A stretch of 64,000 bases of DNA from JAPHTQ01 sp050288165 (GTDB taxonomy: Bacteria; Pseudomonadota; Gammaproteobacteria; Thiohalomonadales; Thiohalomonadaceae), in NCBI GenBank assembly GCA_050288165.1, contig JBNKDG010000007.1, positions 124,001-188,000 on the forward strand, read 5' to 3'. Under the pieces are notes generated by a model, which did no database searches, was not told the origin of the DNA, and saw nothing but the letters and a program-made list of their open reading frames with translations. Position 1 is the stretch's first letter; every line of letters begins with the position of its first letter. The position numbers and the translations under genes are program-made. This document shows, one piece after another, positions 56,001-60,580 of the stretch.

Positions 56001-56919
56001 CGACGTCCTTATCGGTGGTACAGGCCAGGACATCCTTCAGGGTGGGGAAGGCGACGACATTCTTATCGCCGAAACCCCGGCCGATGCAGCGCAACTGGAA
56101 GGTGCTCCACTGCTCGCCGAGCCGGACTGCTGTGACGATAATGACCATCATGACAAAGACGATGACGGCCATCACGGAAAAACCGATGACCACCATCAGG
56201 GCGATGGTGATAATCATTGCGGCAGTCACGATGGCTGTGACGACAACCATCCCTCCACCAATCTGCTCGACGGTGGTGCCGGCAACGACAAACTCTACGG
56301 CGGTGCCGGTAACGACATCCTGATTGGCGGAGCGGGCAACGACATCATCGACACCGGTGCAGGCCACAACCTCATCGCCTTCAACCTGGGCGACGGCAAT
56401 GACACCGTGCTGGCCAATGCCGAAGCGGAAAACACCCTCTCCCTGGGTGGCGGTATCGACCTTTCCGACCTCAGCTTTAGCAAATCGGGCAACGATCTGG
56501 TGCTGGAAATGAGAGGCAGCGACAGCATCACCCTGAGCGACTGGTACAGCAGTGATGACAACCACAACATCGTCACCCTGCAAATCATCAGCGAAGCAAC
56601 GAGTTGCGACGACCACCATGGGCGTGAGCATGAGTCACACCATGACAAACAACGCAAACCCAATGTGCTCAGCCTCGACTTCAGTGCCCTGACGGACTGC
56701 TTTACTCAATCCGGCGTCACCGACCACTGGTCACTGACCGAAGCGAAGCTGAAGCATCACCTCGAACACCACAACAGTGAAGACGACATCGTTGGTGGCG
56801 ATCTGGCAGGCCAGTACGCCCTGCACGGCAGCTTTGACGGCATGAGCTACGATGCCATGCAGGATGCGCTGAAAGAGGTGAATATGGGTGATAGACGGCG
56901 AACTGCTGGAGGTAGGTAG
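38032..56919 (+). CDS. giant RTX protein with N-terminal T4-lysozyme-like domain, 6,295 aa
   Basis: The whole gene is one uninterrupted frame. Domains by residue: GH24/T4-lysozyme-like 1-215 with E26, D35, T41; a small RTX group 300-337; Pro-rich linker 432-452; EF-hand-like 'VVLDLDGNG' region 462-590; helical domain 644-867; about 24 modules of RTX nonapeptides plus HCBP-related domain (PF06594) 867-4580; two larger variant modules to 5283; another HCBP module; five cadherin/VCBS-like domains 5430-5953; RTX, a His/Asp/Cys-rich stretch near 6031-6080, and a C-terminal export region. Calcium-dependent folding after type I export is expected. ATG 38032 follows AAGGAAA; the frame is open upstream only because it runs through the preceding gene. 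No LapG-type retention module is seen. Likely surface-bound or released muramidase; adhesin is the alternative. Confidence 0.9.
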   Translation: MPITDTTSLTAEEFNTQLRAFLLGEEAGRTLPYYDTAGIATIGIGYNLTDSTMRQYVYESMGIVAGSPLGNSLYDVMTRQDFVDRAQAAADAKDWTSLYQVTAEMQQALAEVYGQVFEMTQSQIDEVYTKTITDRVSIVKQALGLDDAQYNVELIALVSVQYNGLFGPGIRNALAFTDPYAARAEAWRQIRYVHADQLWDRRYRESELFGLYGSPHAVSTNEALSVYEMYTTYGEEMYAADLDNGGVDSLVRALRPFANALISEYAPGAGVSPLDILVADNFGGGLSSLSRNRSDVPVLLIGGANAELLTSGLGDDYLIGLGGEDQLFGGGGYDTYIVGDGDVVTDVDDYGSIQLGGVTLSGASRNEGEQYFISSDKSAVYTESGGRIDVWLNGEHIVVNAVTEVHRVEYETYVETGIPSMGITLITYKKDTPPPPSDGPGDGSNGEPPWNDPFDDAQRAVCPVVLDLDGNGAAVVPSEIGVYFDHNGDGFAERTAWLTSGDGLLVRDLDGDGKITTGNELFGDQTIMKNGLAAQNGFEVLKEYDDNQDGVIDAQDLIWSDLQIWQDVNSDGVSQADELHALSDFDVASINLAYSQPGGYRTTATSTYTKMDGSTSNIVDDAFFTSVPWDTVSASSVEVLSDVAALPCLEGYGVVENLHQAISKDETGKLKKLVESFLTAGSVGQRENLMHQILLEWTGSVGIDPSSRQNPHYGTNYDAQKLNVIESFYGATYINTVADSGYIEYDPIPQSVVHLNSAYNAIFEQMYSSLMVQTHLQDLFGSVSVSFDIDANSVSVDAAGAISKIVDVYADYPQYAIELAREFSRVVLSSNRFNTADMSGALDQLRQLDVAVSSYVSGLIASLPANKIDGTDADDVFEGTLGADAFYGAAGNDLMHGNLGADYLVGDAGDDVLYGDEGVDSLFGGYGNDLLDGGQGNDYLVGGLGNDTYIYGRGYGYDRISDTDANVGNFDVVRFTPDIKPSDLTVKRIQYDLLITISDTGEQLRISNFFYEKNQIEQLLFTDGTTWAPADLEVMTFVATESDDYLYAGAGDDVLTGMGGNDSLFANDGNDVLDGGAGYDSLYGGAGDDTYLFGRGYGYDVIYEYDTSSSSMDVIRFAADVSPGDVLVQRNKNGDLYLTITDTNDRLTVSRFFSGSPYQIERVVFTDGTSWTPTELEALALTPTDGSDYLLGGAGDDVISGLGGADEIIGNAGNDTLDGGAGYDYLRGGIGDDTYIFGRGYGHDTILDDDVTVANLDTIQFADDVSPAEISLRRSGNSLYITIIGTDDQIYIPNYFSGERYQIERLLFSDSTVWGAADIIAFVSTPTDGNDNLIGDEDANVISGMDGDDSVSGNGGDDTLNGNAGNDYLNGGSGNDTLDGGSGNDSLHGGLGDDVYLFERGSGKDIIYEYDATTGNIDTIQFSADILPEDVSVRRDNHSLYFTISETGDQLTVYRYYQGGQYKVERVAFDNGVVWTQADIDAIALMPTEGDDYLMGTAGNDVINGLGGNDILNGSSGDDVLDGGAGNDSLQGGDGNDIYRFGRGGGADIISDISSGAGYIDSIEFASDVLPSDVLVRHSGNSLVLTIIDTGDSLTINNFFSGALWKIEAVSFSDGTTWGAADLELLALEPTDGDDYLVGDANDNIINGSDGNDIILGDSGNDTISGGAGYDRLSGGNGNDVYLFGRGSGKDYISERNYTFESFDTIKISSGVMPDEIVIIRSGNDLRLSIVGTDDELTVSNFFYGEQYQIEEIVFDDSTVWAVADIVSMVMLPTDADDYLIGDINHNVISGLGGNDTLIGGDGNDTLGGGEGDDRLYGDSGNDTLNGGAGNDVLRGDIGDDTYIFGRGYGSDIIYENNYKPGNVDTIRIESDVLPADVSVRRVNDDLHLIITDTGDQLTVSNFFADAQYQVEQVIFAGSADVWTPVELEALANIPTDGNDYLVGNSGDNVITGLGGNDTLIGNEGNDTLDGGSGSDFLQGGVGNDILDGGAGDDSLQGGTGNDVYKFGRGSGVDDIYDHDTTAGNIDTIEFAADVAPSDVSVRRSGNNLYLTITDTGDRLTISSFFAGEQYQVEQVIFAGSTDIWTPVELEALANIPTEGNDYLAGNAGDNVINGLGGKDTLIGNEGNDTLDGGAGNDYLQGGTGNDVYKFGRGYGVDNIYDYDTAAGNLDTIEFAADVAPTDVSVRRSGNNLYLTITDTSDYLIISNFFLGAQYQVEQVIFAGSADVWTSAELEALANIPTEGNDYLVGDTGDNVINGLGGNDTLIGNEGNDILDGGAGYDSLQGGMGDDILDGGAGSDSLQGGTGNDVYKFGRGSGADAIYDYDTTAGNLDTIEFAADVAPTDVSVRRSGNNLYLTITDTGDQLTISSFFAGAQYQVEQVIFAGSTDIWTPVELAALANIPTEGDDYLLGNAGDNAINGLGGNDTLIGNEGNDTLDGGAGNDSLQGGIGNDILDGGAGSDYLLGGTGNDVYKFGRGYGSDVIYEYDATAGNLDTIEFAADVAPSDVLVRRIGNNLYLTITDTGDQLTISSFFAGAKYQVEQVIFAGSTDIWTPVELEALANIPTEDDDYLVGDAGDNIINGLGGNDTLIGNEGNDTLDGGAGNDSLQGGAGNDVYKFGRGDGSDTIFDSDATIGNLDTIEFTADIAPTDVSVRRSNNNLYLTITDTGDRLIISNFFSDAQYQVEQVIFAGSTDVWTPVDLEALANIPTEGDDYLAGDAGDNIINGLDGNDTLIGNEGNDTLDGGAGNDSLQGGMGDDTLDGGAGNDSLQGGAGGDVYLFGRGSGNDTILESDTTAGNFDVIRFAADIMPGDVAVRRNDDSLYLTITDTGERLTVSNFFSGSQYQVEQIEFAYDGAVLTAAQIEALVITPTEGDDYLVGDAGDNVINGLGGNDTLVGNAGNDILNGGAGNDLLQGGIGNDVMNGGAGNDSLQGWGGNDVYLFGRGYGQDTIYDPDLTTGNVDVIQFAADVLPSDVTVHRYLSNLILTITGTGDQLTIANFFSGVEYQIEKITFAGTTDIWTPTELEAFANIPTEGNDYLVGDADDNIINGLGGNDTLVGNAGNDTLDGGAGNDRFEGGIGNDVYKFGRGSGIDSIYDYDASAGNSDTIEFAADVAPTDVVVRRSGNDLYLTITDTGDRLTISNFFSGEQCQIEQFSFNDGAVVWTAAELITQTSTATESDDYLVGDAGDNVINGLGGDDTLVGDKGNDTLDGGAGNDSLYGGTGSDIYMFGRGSGSDIVYENDITAGNLDTIEFAADVAPTDVSVHRRGNSLYFTITDTGDRLTISNFFSQEQYQIEQFSFNGGAVVWTAAELIAQISTATEGDDYLVGDAGDNIINGLGGNDTLVGNAGNDTLDGGAGNDRLEGGVGNDVYKFGRGAGSDTVYENDIAAGNRDTIEFAADVMPSDVVVRRSGDTGSLYLTIADTGEQLTVSNFFRDERYQIEQVTFAGRTDVWTVAELIARSSIATEINDCLLGDAGDNVINGLGGNDRLLGNGGNDTLDGGAGDDSLEGNAGDDHLDGGVGNDLLQGGVGNDTLDGGAGTDYLYGGIGNDVYKFGVGSGNDTIYEDDATAGNLDTIEFSAGVMPEGVSVRRSGDNLYLSIIGTNDLLTVSNFFSGEQYQVEQVTFADSTVVWTAAELVAQLSTATEGDDYLVGDAGDNIINGLGGNDTLIGSEGDDILDGGVGNDRLEGGVGNDVYKFGRDYGYDAIFENDITAGNRDTIEFAAGVSPADVSVRRSGDNLNLRIIGTYDQLTISNFFAGEQYQVEQITFTDSTEVWTAADLIAQTSVATEGDDYLVGDAGDNVINGMGGNDTLVGNEGNDTLDGGAGDDRMEGGVGNDVYRFGRGAGYDTIFDSDTTIGNFDTIEFSAGVAPADVSVRRNGNDLYLTITETGERLTISGFFSGERYQVEQITFVDSTEVWTAAELVAQLSTATEGDDYLVGDASDNVMNGLGGNDTLIGNEGNDTLDGGAGNDRLEGGVGNDIYVFGHGAGSDIIIDNDPTVGNLDTIKFAAGVTPADISVSRVGSNLYLKIVSTGEQLNILSFFSGEQYQVEQITFADSTEIWTAAELIAQLSTATEGDDYLVGDAGDNVINGLGGNDTLIGNAGNDTLDGGAGNDFLQGGAGDDVYVFGHGSGSDTIFDSDATIGNLDKIEFAAGVAPTDVSVGRSGNDLYLTIAETGDRLTISSFFSGERYQVEQVTFADSTEVWTAAELIAQTSVATEGDDYLVGDTSDNVMNGLGGNDILIGNDGNDTLDGNSGNDRLYGDAGNDTIGGGVGDDVLHGNDGNDILFGGAGNDQLYGDAGADTLDGGEGNDYLQGGAGDDVYLFGRGSGSDSIYESDATAGNIDTIKVLSGVNPDEVVLKKFGNNLELYIDGAGDKLSISNWFLDDKYKVEKIEFSDGTVWDAEHLNTLFPVDPEASNHFVGNDYANDYLYGSNANDELRGLAYNDNLYGYAGDDFLSGGRGYDNLYGGAGSDTYLFGRGFNYDTIYENDATAGTIDVIRITSDVSPADVVLTRSGTSLQIQIIGTGDRLQVANWFSGNQYQVERLEFSDGTVWSAEQITSQISTPTDGDNYIEGTVGDDVIDALAGDDYVSGAEGNDVLIGGAGNDSLDGGADNDYLDGGDGYDSLYGGDGKDLLLGGASDDYLIAGNGGDVLVGGAGSDYLSGDAGSDVYLINAGDSGLAADDMYDYISDFDSMTEDGAPSLDTDTVSLGGGINFDDVYAYMNVDGWSNGSDSWSESWLTLYIQSTAEAIDIDWQYIEETNGVVTYSDDYRIERIQFLSDAGARIFDLKAIIESRFDEFAAASMDAPIALIDSVAVSQFELTGTVEIAGGDTAMQYALTGQLPAEPLPLYNEIAGTDQDDTLIGTGYDDWLQGLAGNDTLIGLAGDDLLDGGDGNDTLTGGAGIDIFQGGAGDDMFIVEGDDPYYDTFLGGDGFDSIQGGAGDDVIRVNSFDWTSGIELIDGGAGENTISGTGGDDIIDLSSDPEAGSAIEVTNVSRILGDGGDDSIIGTANRDVIYGGDGYDSLFGGDGDDFISGGSLLNDQSVTTEVIDTVYGGNGNDIVMGSDSGVNDNVYGGAGDDILITTKGSGDDLAGGVGSDVYLVNHGFTVPSTDRLGIHDGDDAPNVGAAKDLSGVDTISFGSGIRPDDITASVAHYTWSNNGYVRETMEVSLDLGLPDELVIIKWYQCVTQDGVVTYESDGAIERVQFISDSCMRVYDFKRLIEARWDELMLAEGAVQLFTPEFMSQFDISDTAEIAGGDYAVQYALVGQTPEEVDYDQSMGISGSDADDSLSGTACSNYITGLDGNDVIDAGAGNDIIVGGRGDDVSAGGSGNDRYVFRPGDGHDIIDDSQGTDILFIADGVVASDLECNRIGNDAVLTLITTGDTITLKDWYLNSEGVQHIVFSDGSALDQGVLEELANLPPTANPDSLTAFEDGGIVITPASVLLDNDTDPDPNDVLTVESLSGSAIDAALTLVNGEIHYDIGNRFQELKAGAVVYDTFDYTISDGNGGISTSTVTVTIVGTNDGPVADVDFGAAVEDGPTVTLTAAELLANDYDIDQGDTLSIASVSAQSAAGAAVSLVNGDVQYTIGDLFQELAEGETATDTFEYTIVDSAGATSTATVTMTITGTNDAPIVVADTAAVTEDVTLTATGNVLANDHDIDQGDILSVANAGIYVGQYGTLTLNTDGSYSYALDNSAMAVQSLAEGQLVSESFDYIATDGMAETASTLTISITGTNDAPIVVADTAAVTEDVTLTATGNVLANDHDIDQGDILSVANAGTYVGQYGTLTLNTDGSYSYALDNSSMTVQSLAEGQVVTESFAYTATDGMAETASTLTVSITGTNDAPMVNVPLSDQEAYEEVPFSYQIPADAFIDIDQGDTLSYSATLANGDPLPEWLTFDPTTQTLSSSLPDGEAAGIWSIRVTATDPHGASAYSDFKLDVADLIQGTCEEDTLIGSGLRDVIYGFGDEDILVGNGADDVLIGGTGQDILQGGEGDDILIAETPADAAQLEGAPLLAEPDCCDDNDHHDKDDDGHHGKTDDHHQGDGDNHCGSHDGCDDNHPSTNLLDGGAGNDKLYGGAGNDILIGGAGNDIIDTGAGHNLIAFNLGDGNDTVLANAEAENTLSLGGGIDLSDLSFSKSGNDLVLEMRGSDSITLSDWYSSDDNHNIVTLQIISEATSCDDHHGREHESHHDKQRKPNVLSLDFSALTDCFTQSGVTDHWSLTEAKLKHHLEHHNSEDDIVGGDLAGQYALHGSFDGMSYDAMQDALKEVNMGDRRRTAGGR
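40630..51770 (+). repeat. in-gene tandem array of about 24 RTX/HCBP modules
   Basis: Spacing between successive 'FGRG' marks is about 430 or about 485 bases (143 or 161 residues), the longer ones holding one extra 18-residue pair of nonapeptides; two larger intervals occur near 48.7 and 51.0 kb. Linkers fall in groups: divergent modules 1-6 (to about 43.4 kb), modules 7-14 mostly with 'EALANIPTEG' (to about 47.1 kb), modules 15-22 with 'AELIAQ..(S/T)ATEG' (to about 50.7 kb), then two divergent modules. Confidence 0.88.
54940..55581 (+). repeat. tandem 321-bp VCBS repeat
   Basis: Two copies start at 54940 and 55261, each 321 bases (107 residues), with the next 'ITGTNDAP' at 55582. They are nearly identical in DNA over most of their length, including third positions, so the duplication is recent. 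They encode VCBS domains ('DAPIVVADTAAVTEDVTLTA'). Confidence 0.88.
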
Positions 56920-56944
56920 TATCAACTATCCATAAACTGGAGCG

Positions 56945-56978
56945 ATAACGCCCTGCATACCACAGGGCGTTATTTTCT
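56945..56978 (+). terminator. rho-independent terminator after the RTX gene
   Basis: ATAACGCCCTG (56945-56955), loop of seven, CAGGGCGTTAT (56963-56973), then TTTTC. A perfect 11-bp stem closing the secretion operon. Confidence 0.9.
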
Positions 56979-57299
56979 GTTTTGCAGAACTTTATACGAA
57001 GTCAGAGTGTTGTATTCATATCGCCAAGCTGCCGCATAAGACCTTTTTCACTGTTTCTATGGTTATATTAGTGGGACGTAAAATTTTGGTTTGGTAGATG
57101 CTTCTCAAACCGGATTTTACTGATGTGAGTTGCCGTACTCTTTCCAGAAGACAGCGAAAGTGGTTATTTTCTAAAATCTCATTATTAAGTATGAATTATC
57201 ACCCCTCTGTGTGGATTTTCTTTCATACAGGGAATAGCTCCTTTAATTCTGCGATATAATCTGCATCGATTTTACTAACCTTCTATCGAGAGTTATCTG
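56979..57299. other. gene-free AT-rich spacer before the subtilase
   Basis: Between the terminator and the protease gene I see no ORF with a credible start. It contains a perfect TATAAT at 57255-57260, well placed as a -10 box for the protease gene about 35 bases before its start of translation, but no matching -35 box. Confidence 0.5.
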
Positions 57300-59681
57300 G
57301 TGAAATTTGTAACAATCTTTCGATATTGTGTTGCCAGTGCGCTGGCAGCGACTTCGGTGGGGGCTGCTGCGGCCCAACCCGAATATGTTCCAGGCGAAGT
57401 GCTGATTATCCCGGAAACTACTTTCCAGGCCGCCGCCGTGCAGGCGCGAGGGATGGGTGTCCTGAAAACGCACGTGAGGCGAACCAGTTTCAGCAAGCTG
57501 AAGGTTGAACCGGGACAAACTGTCGAGCAGGCGGTGCAGGCGCTCGATAACACCCCAGGGATTCTGCATGCGGAGCCAAACTACATTTATCACGCTAATG
57601 CGACGCTGCCTAACGAACTCTCTTTTGCCGAATACTGGGGATTACAGAATACAGGTCAAACCGTAAATGCCACGACTGGTACCAGCGGTGTCGATATCGG
57701 CGCAGTAGCCGCCTGGGATAATTTGACCGACTGCTCATCCATTGTCATAGCTGTTATTGATACGGGTGTCGATTATAACCATCCCGATCTCTCTTCGGTT
57801 ATCTGGAACAATGCTGATGAGATTGACGGTAATGGGATTGACGACGACGGTAACGGCTATGTTGATGATGTCCGTGGTTGGGATTTTGTCCAGAACGACA
57901 ATGAACCGATGGATTTTAATGAGCATGGTACCCATGTGGCAGGTACCATCGGCGCAGAAGGTAATAATGGTGTTGGCGGTGTCGGTGTTTGCTGGAAATC
58001 GACCATTATGCCGCTACGTGTGCTGGATAGCGTTGGTTCAGGTACGGCTGAGAACATTGCATTGGCTGTTGATTATGCAGTAGCCAATGGTGCCAAGGTT
58101 ATCAACATGAGTTTCAGCGGTATAGGGTCTAGTACGCCACTTTATGATGCGATTGCCAGAGCAAATGTTGCCGGTGTACTGGTTGTCGCTGCTGCCGGTA
58201 ATGATGGCACAGACAACGGCATTACGCCGAATTATCCTGCTTCGTATAATCAGTCCAATATCATTTCTGTTGCCGCGACCGATCAGAATGATGTATTGGC
58301 AAGTACTTCCAATTACGGTGTTACGTCTGTCGATATAGCTGCACCAGGTGTCAATATTTACAACGCAAGATTACCTGTGCGTTCTACGGTCTCCGGTTGC
58401 AGTTGGAATTTTGATGATGGAACGACTCAAGGTTGGAGTGTGAGCGATACCATCGGTGTTACAACAGAAGATGCCAGTTCTCCTTCCAATAGTATTGCAG
58501 ATAGTCCGTGGGCGACAAATTACGCCAATAATATGCAGTATGAGGCATGGGCGCCTGCTTGCAATTTGATTGGTAAGGAAGGGGCAGTGCTGGAGATGGC
58601 GTTTAATCTGGATGTGGTTTCTCCAGATGGTTTTTATCCGGCCGTTTTCAATGGCACCACAAAGAAAACACTGACCGGTTATACCGGGAACAGTGGTGGA
58701 TGGGTGTCTGATAGTTTTGATATGACGGAGTGGGATAATACCTCAACTGCACGTGTTGGCTGGATACTGCAAACGGATGCGTCTGCTGTGGCCGACGGTG
58801 TTCATGTCGATGATGTGTCTGTAACTATTCCTGGTACGACGCATGTTGGTACCGAGTACACTTTTCTCAATGGTACCAGTCGGGCTGCAGCACACGTATC
58901 CGGTGTTGCCGCTCTGCTGTGGGCGGCGCAACCGAATTTGACGGCCTCTGAAATTCGCACCTTGGTCATCACTAGCGGCGACCCCGTGCCTGCTCTCGCC
59001 AGTTTCGTTGCTTCGGGTAAACGTCTCAATCTGAATAACGGTATGCCCACCGGTATACCCAGCGGGTTGAGTGCTAGTTCAACATCCGCGACCTCTGCCG
59101 ATCTCAGCTGGACGGACAACGCTACGAGCGAGACATCTTATGAGGTGTGGCGTAGTGAAGGGGCCGTTTTTTCCAATATCGCTACTGGTTTGGCGGCGGA
59201 TAGTACCAGCTATACGGATAACACTATTCCGAGTGAAACAACGGTGACATATCAGGTGAGGGCTGTTGGTGCCACAACCCTGGCGAGTAATACCGCAACC
59301 GTAATTTCTTCGCCACTGGCTGCAACGGGATTGAGTGCAACGGCAACTTCCAGCAGCACTATCGCGCTCACCTGGATTGATAACTCCTCGGTTGAGGCAA
59401 ACTATCGTGTCATGCGCAGCACTGGTGGCGGGTACATTACTGTTACGGCACTGGCAGCAAACAGCACAAGTTATACCGACACGGGACTTACTTCTGAAAC
59501 CACATATTCATATCAAATTGTGGCTGCCAACAGCAGAGGAATTACCTCTACCAGCAGCAGTGCTTCGGCAACGACACCCGTTGCACCTTCAGGTGGCGGT
59601 GGCGGTGCGCTGGGTGCTTATCTGCTGCTGATATTGTTGCCGCTGTTCTACCGTATCGTTCCGATATCACGTAGAAAATAG
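57300..59681 (+). CDS. S8 subtilisin-family protease with inserted domain, two FN3 domains and GlyGly-CTERM-like tail
   Basis: 793 residues. Signal peptide 1-22; I9-like propeptide to about 130; S8 catalytic domain with D154 ('VIDTGVDYNHPD'), H209 ('EHGTHVAG'), N301 ('AAAGNDG') and S527 ('NGTSRAAAHV'). Between N301 and S527 lies an extra block of about 160 residues that looks like a beta-sandwich ('CSWNFDDGTTQGWSVSD' start), unusual in position. Two fibronectin-III-like domains follow, then GGGGGA, a hydrophobic helix and SRRK, like GlyGly-CTERM tails processed by rhombosortase. It starts with GTG 57300 after GAGAG. An extracellular enzyme; no link to the RTX protein is proven. Confidence 0.9.
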   Translation: MKFVTIFRYCVASALAATSVGAAAAQPEYVPGEVLIIPETTFQAAAVQARGMGVLKTHVRRTSFSKLKVEPGQTVEQAVQALDNTPGILHAEPNYIYHANATLPNELSFAEYWGLQNTGQTVNATTGTSGVDIGAVAAWDNLTDCSSIVIAVIDTGVDYNHPDLSSVIWNNADEIDGNGIDDDGNGYVDDVRGWDFVQNDNEPMDFNEHGTHVAGTIGAEGNNGVGGVGVCWKSTIMPLRVLDSVGSGTAENIALAVDYAVANGAKVINMSFSGIGSSTPLYDAIARANVAGVLVVAAAGNDGTDNGITPNYPASYNQSNIISVAATDQNDVLASTSNYGVTSVDIAAPGVNIYNARLPVRSTVSGCSWNFDDGTTQGWSVSDTIGVTTEDASSPSNSIADSPWATNYANNMQYEAWAPACNLIGKEGAVLEMAFNLDVVSPDGFYPAVFNGTTKKTLTGYTGNSGGWVSDSFDMTEWDNTSTARVGWILQTDASAVADGVHVDDVSVTIPGTTHVGTEYTFLNGTSRAAAHVSGVAALLWAAQPNLTASEIRTLVITSGDPVPALASFVASGKRLNLNNGMPTGIPSGLSASSTSATSADLSWTDNATSETSYEVWRSEGAVFSNIATGLAADSTSYTDNTIPSETTVTYQVRAVGATTLASNTATVISSPLAATGLSATATSSSTIALTWIDNSSVEANYRVMRSTGGGYITVTALAANSTSYTDTGLTSETTYSYQIVAANSRGITSTSSSASATTPVAPSGGGGGALGAYLLLILLPLFYRIVPISRRK

Positions 59682-59688
59682 TGGTGAG

Positions 59689-59716
59689 AGAAAATGCCGC
59701 GAATGCGGCCTTTTCT
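59689..59716 (+). terminator. terminator after the subtilase gene
   Basis: GCCGC (59696-59700), loop GAAT, GCGGC (59705-59709), extended by AGAAAA/TTTTCT on the outside with one mismatch. It lies between the protease stop and the rnhB start. Confidence 0.7.
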
Positions 59717-59746
59717 TTTACCGGTCCAGCCGGGATAATCCCCACC

Positions 59747-60385
59747 ATGCAAACTTCCTTCGATTTTTCTTCCACTGAAATTCTCGTCGCCGGTGTCGAC
59801 GAAGTAGGGCGTGGTCCATTGGCCGGGCCGGTGGTGACTGCGGCGGTGATCCTCGATCCGGAAAAGCCCATCGCCGGGTTGGCCGATTCCAAGGCGATCT
59901 CGGAGAAGAAGCGCGATAAGCTCTTCGACGAGATCAAGGAGAAGGCGCTGGCCTGGGCCATTGGTCGTTGTGAGGTGGAGGAGATCGATGAACTCAACAT
60001 CCTCCAGGCGACTATGGTGGCGATGCAGCGGGCGGTGGCCGGACTCAACCCTCAGCCGCAGCATGCGCTGATTGATGGTAACCGTTGTCCCAGACTGCCG
60101 TGTACCGCTGAGGCGATAGTGAAAGGGGATAGCAAGGTAGCGGCGATTAGCGCCGCGTCGATCATCGCCAAGGTAACCCGCGACCGGGAGATGGTGGAGA
60201 TGGACAAGCTCTATCCCGGCTACGGCCTGGCCGGGCACAAGGGTTATCCCAGCAAGATGCATATTGAGGCGTTGCAGCGGCTTGGGGTGACGCCGATCCA
60301 TCGGCGCAGTTTTGGCCCGGTGGCGAGAGCGTTGGAAGAAAAGAAACAGCCACAAAAGAGATGGACACGGAACACACGGAAGTGA
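59747..60385 (+). CDS. rnhB: ribonuclease HII
   Basis: 212 residues. It removes ribonucleotides from DNA. Catalytic motifs: 'VAGVDEVGRGPLAGPVVTAA' (Asp, Glu, with GRGP), 'ALIDGNRCP' (Asp) and 'AASIIAKVTRD' (Asp), then 'YGLAGHKGYPSKMH'. ATG 59747 is used; the frame upstream runs through the previous terminator. The last residues (KKQPQKRWTRNTRK) are encoded by an intergenic-type repeat and have no family counterpart. The rnhB-dnaE order is canonical, but lpxB, which normally precedes it, lies about 29 kb away. Confidence 0.95.
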   Translation: MQTSFDFSSTEILVAGVDEVGRGPLAGPVVTAAVILDPEKPIAGLADSKAISEKKRDKLFDEIKEKALAWAIGRCEVEEIDELNILQATMVAMQRAVAGLNPQPQHALIDGNRCPRLPCTAEAIVKGDSKVAAISAASIIAKVTRDREMVEMDKLYPGYGLAGHKGYPSKMHIEALQRLGVTPIHRRSFGPVARALEEKKQPQKRWTRNTRK

Positions 60386-60580
60386 ATTAATACCCCCATT
60401 CCCGTCATGCCGGACCTGCTCCGGCATCCAGGCTTCGTTCACTGGGTTCCGGCCTGCGCCGGAATGACGGCATCGTACGTCTATGGCTAACTCTTTTTCT
60501 ACTTACCACGCAATAATTAATCCATTGTTATTAGCGACTTACCCGCTCTTTTCCGTGCCTTCCGTGTGTTCCGTGGCCAT
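60361..60580. repeat. inverted repeat pair of ACACGGAA type flanking the rnhB-dnaE gap
   Basis: The 22-base arms 60361-60382 and 60559-60580 are complementary at 21 positions. The left arm covers the end of rnhB. Between them lies a second, unrelated palindromic repeat (60402-60470). Confidence 0.75.
60402..60470. repeat. palindromic intergenic repeat (CCGTCATNCCGG type)
   Basis: Outer arms CCGTCATGCCGG (60402-60413) and CCGGAATGACGG (60459-60470) pair at 11 of 12, with further inner pairing between CTCCGGCATCCAG and CTGGGTTCCGG. This is a well-known widespread proteobacterial repeat type that gives spurious 'MPEQVRHDG' peptides when translated. Confidence 0.8.

Noticed and set aside
59648..60442. 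A 264-codon minus-strand frame beginning 'MNEAWMPEQVRHDGN'
   Set aside because: This peptide start is the well-known false translation of the CCGTCAT-type palindromic repeat, and the rest is antisense to rnhB.
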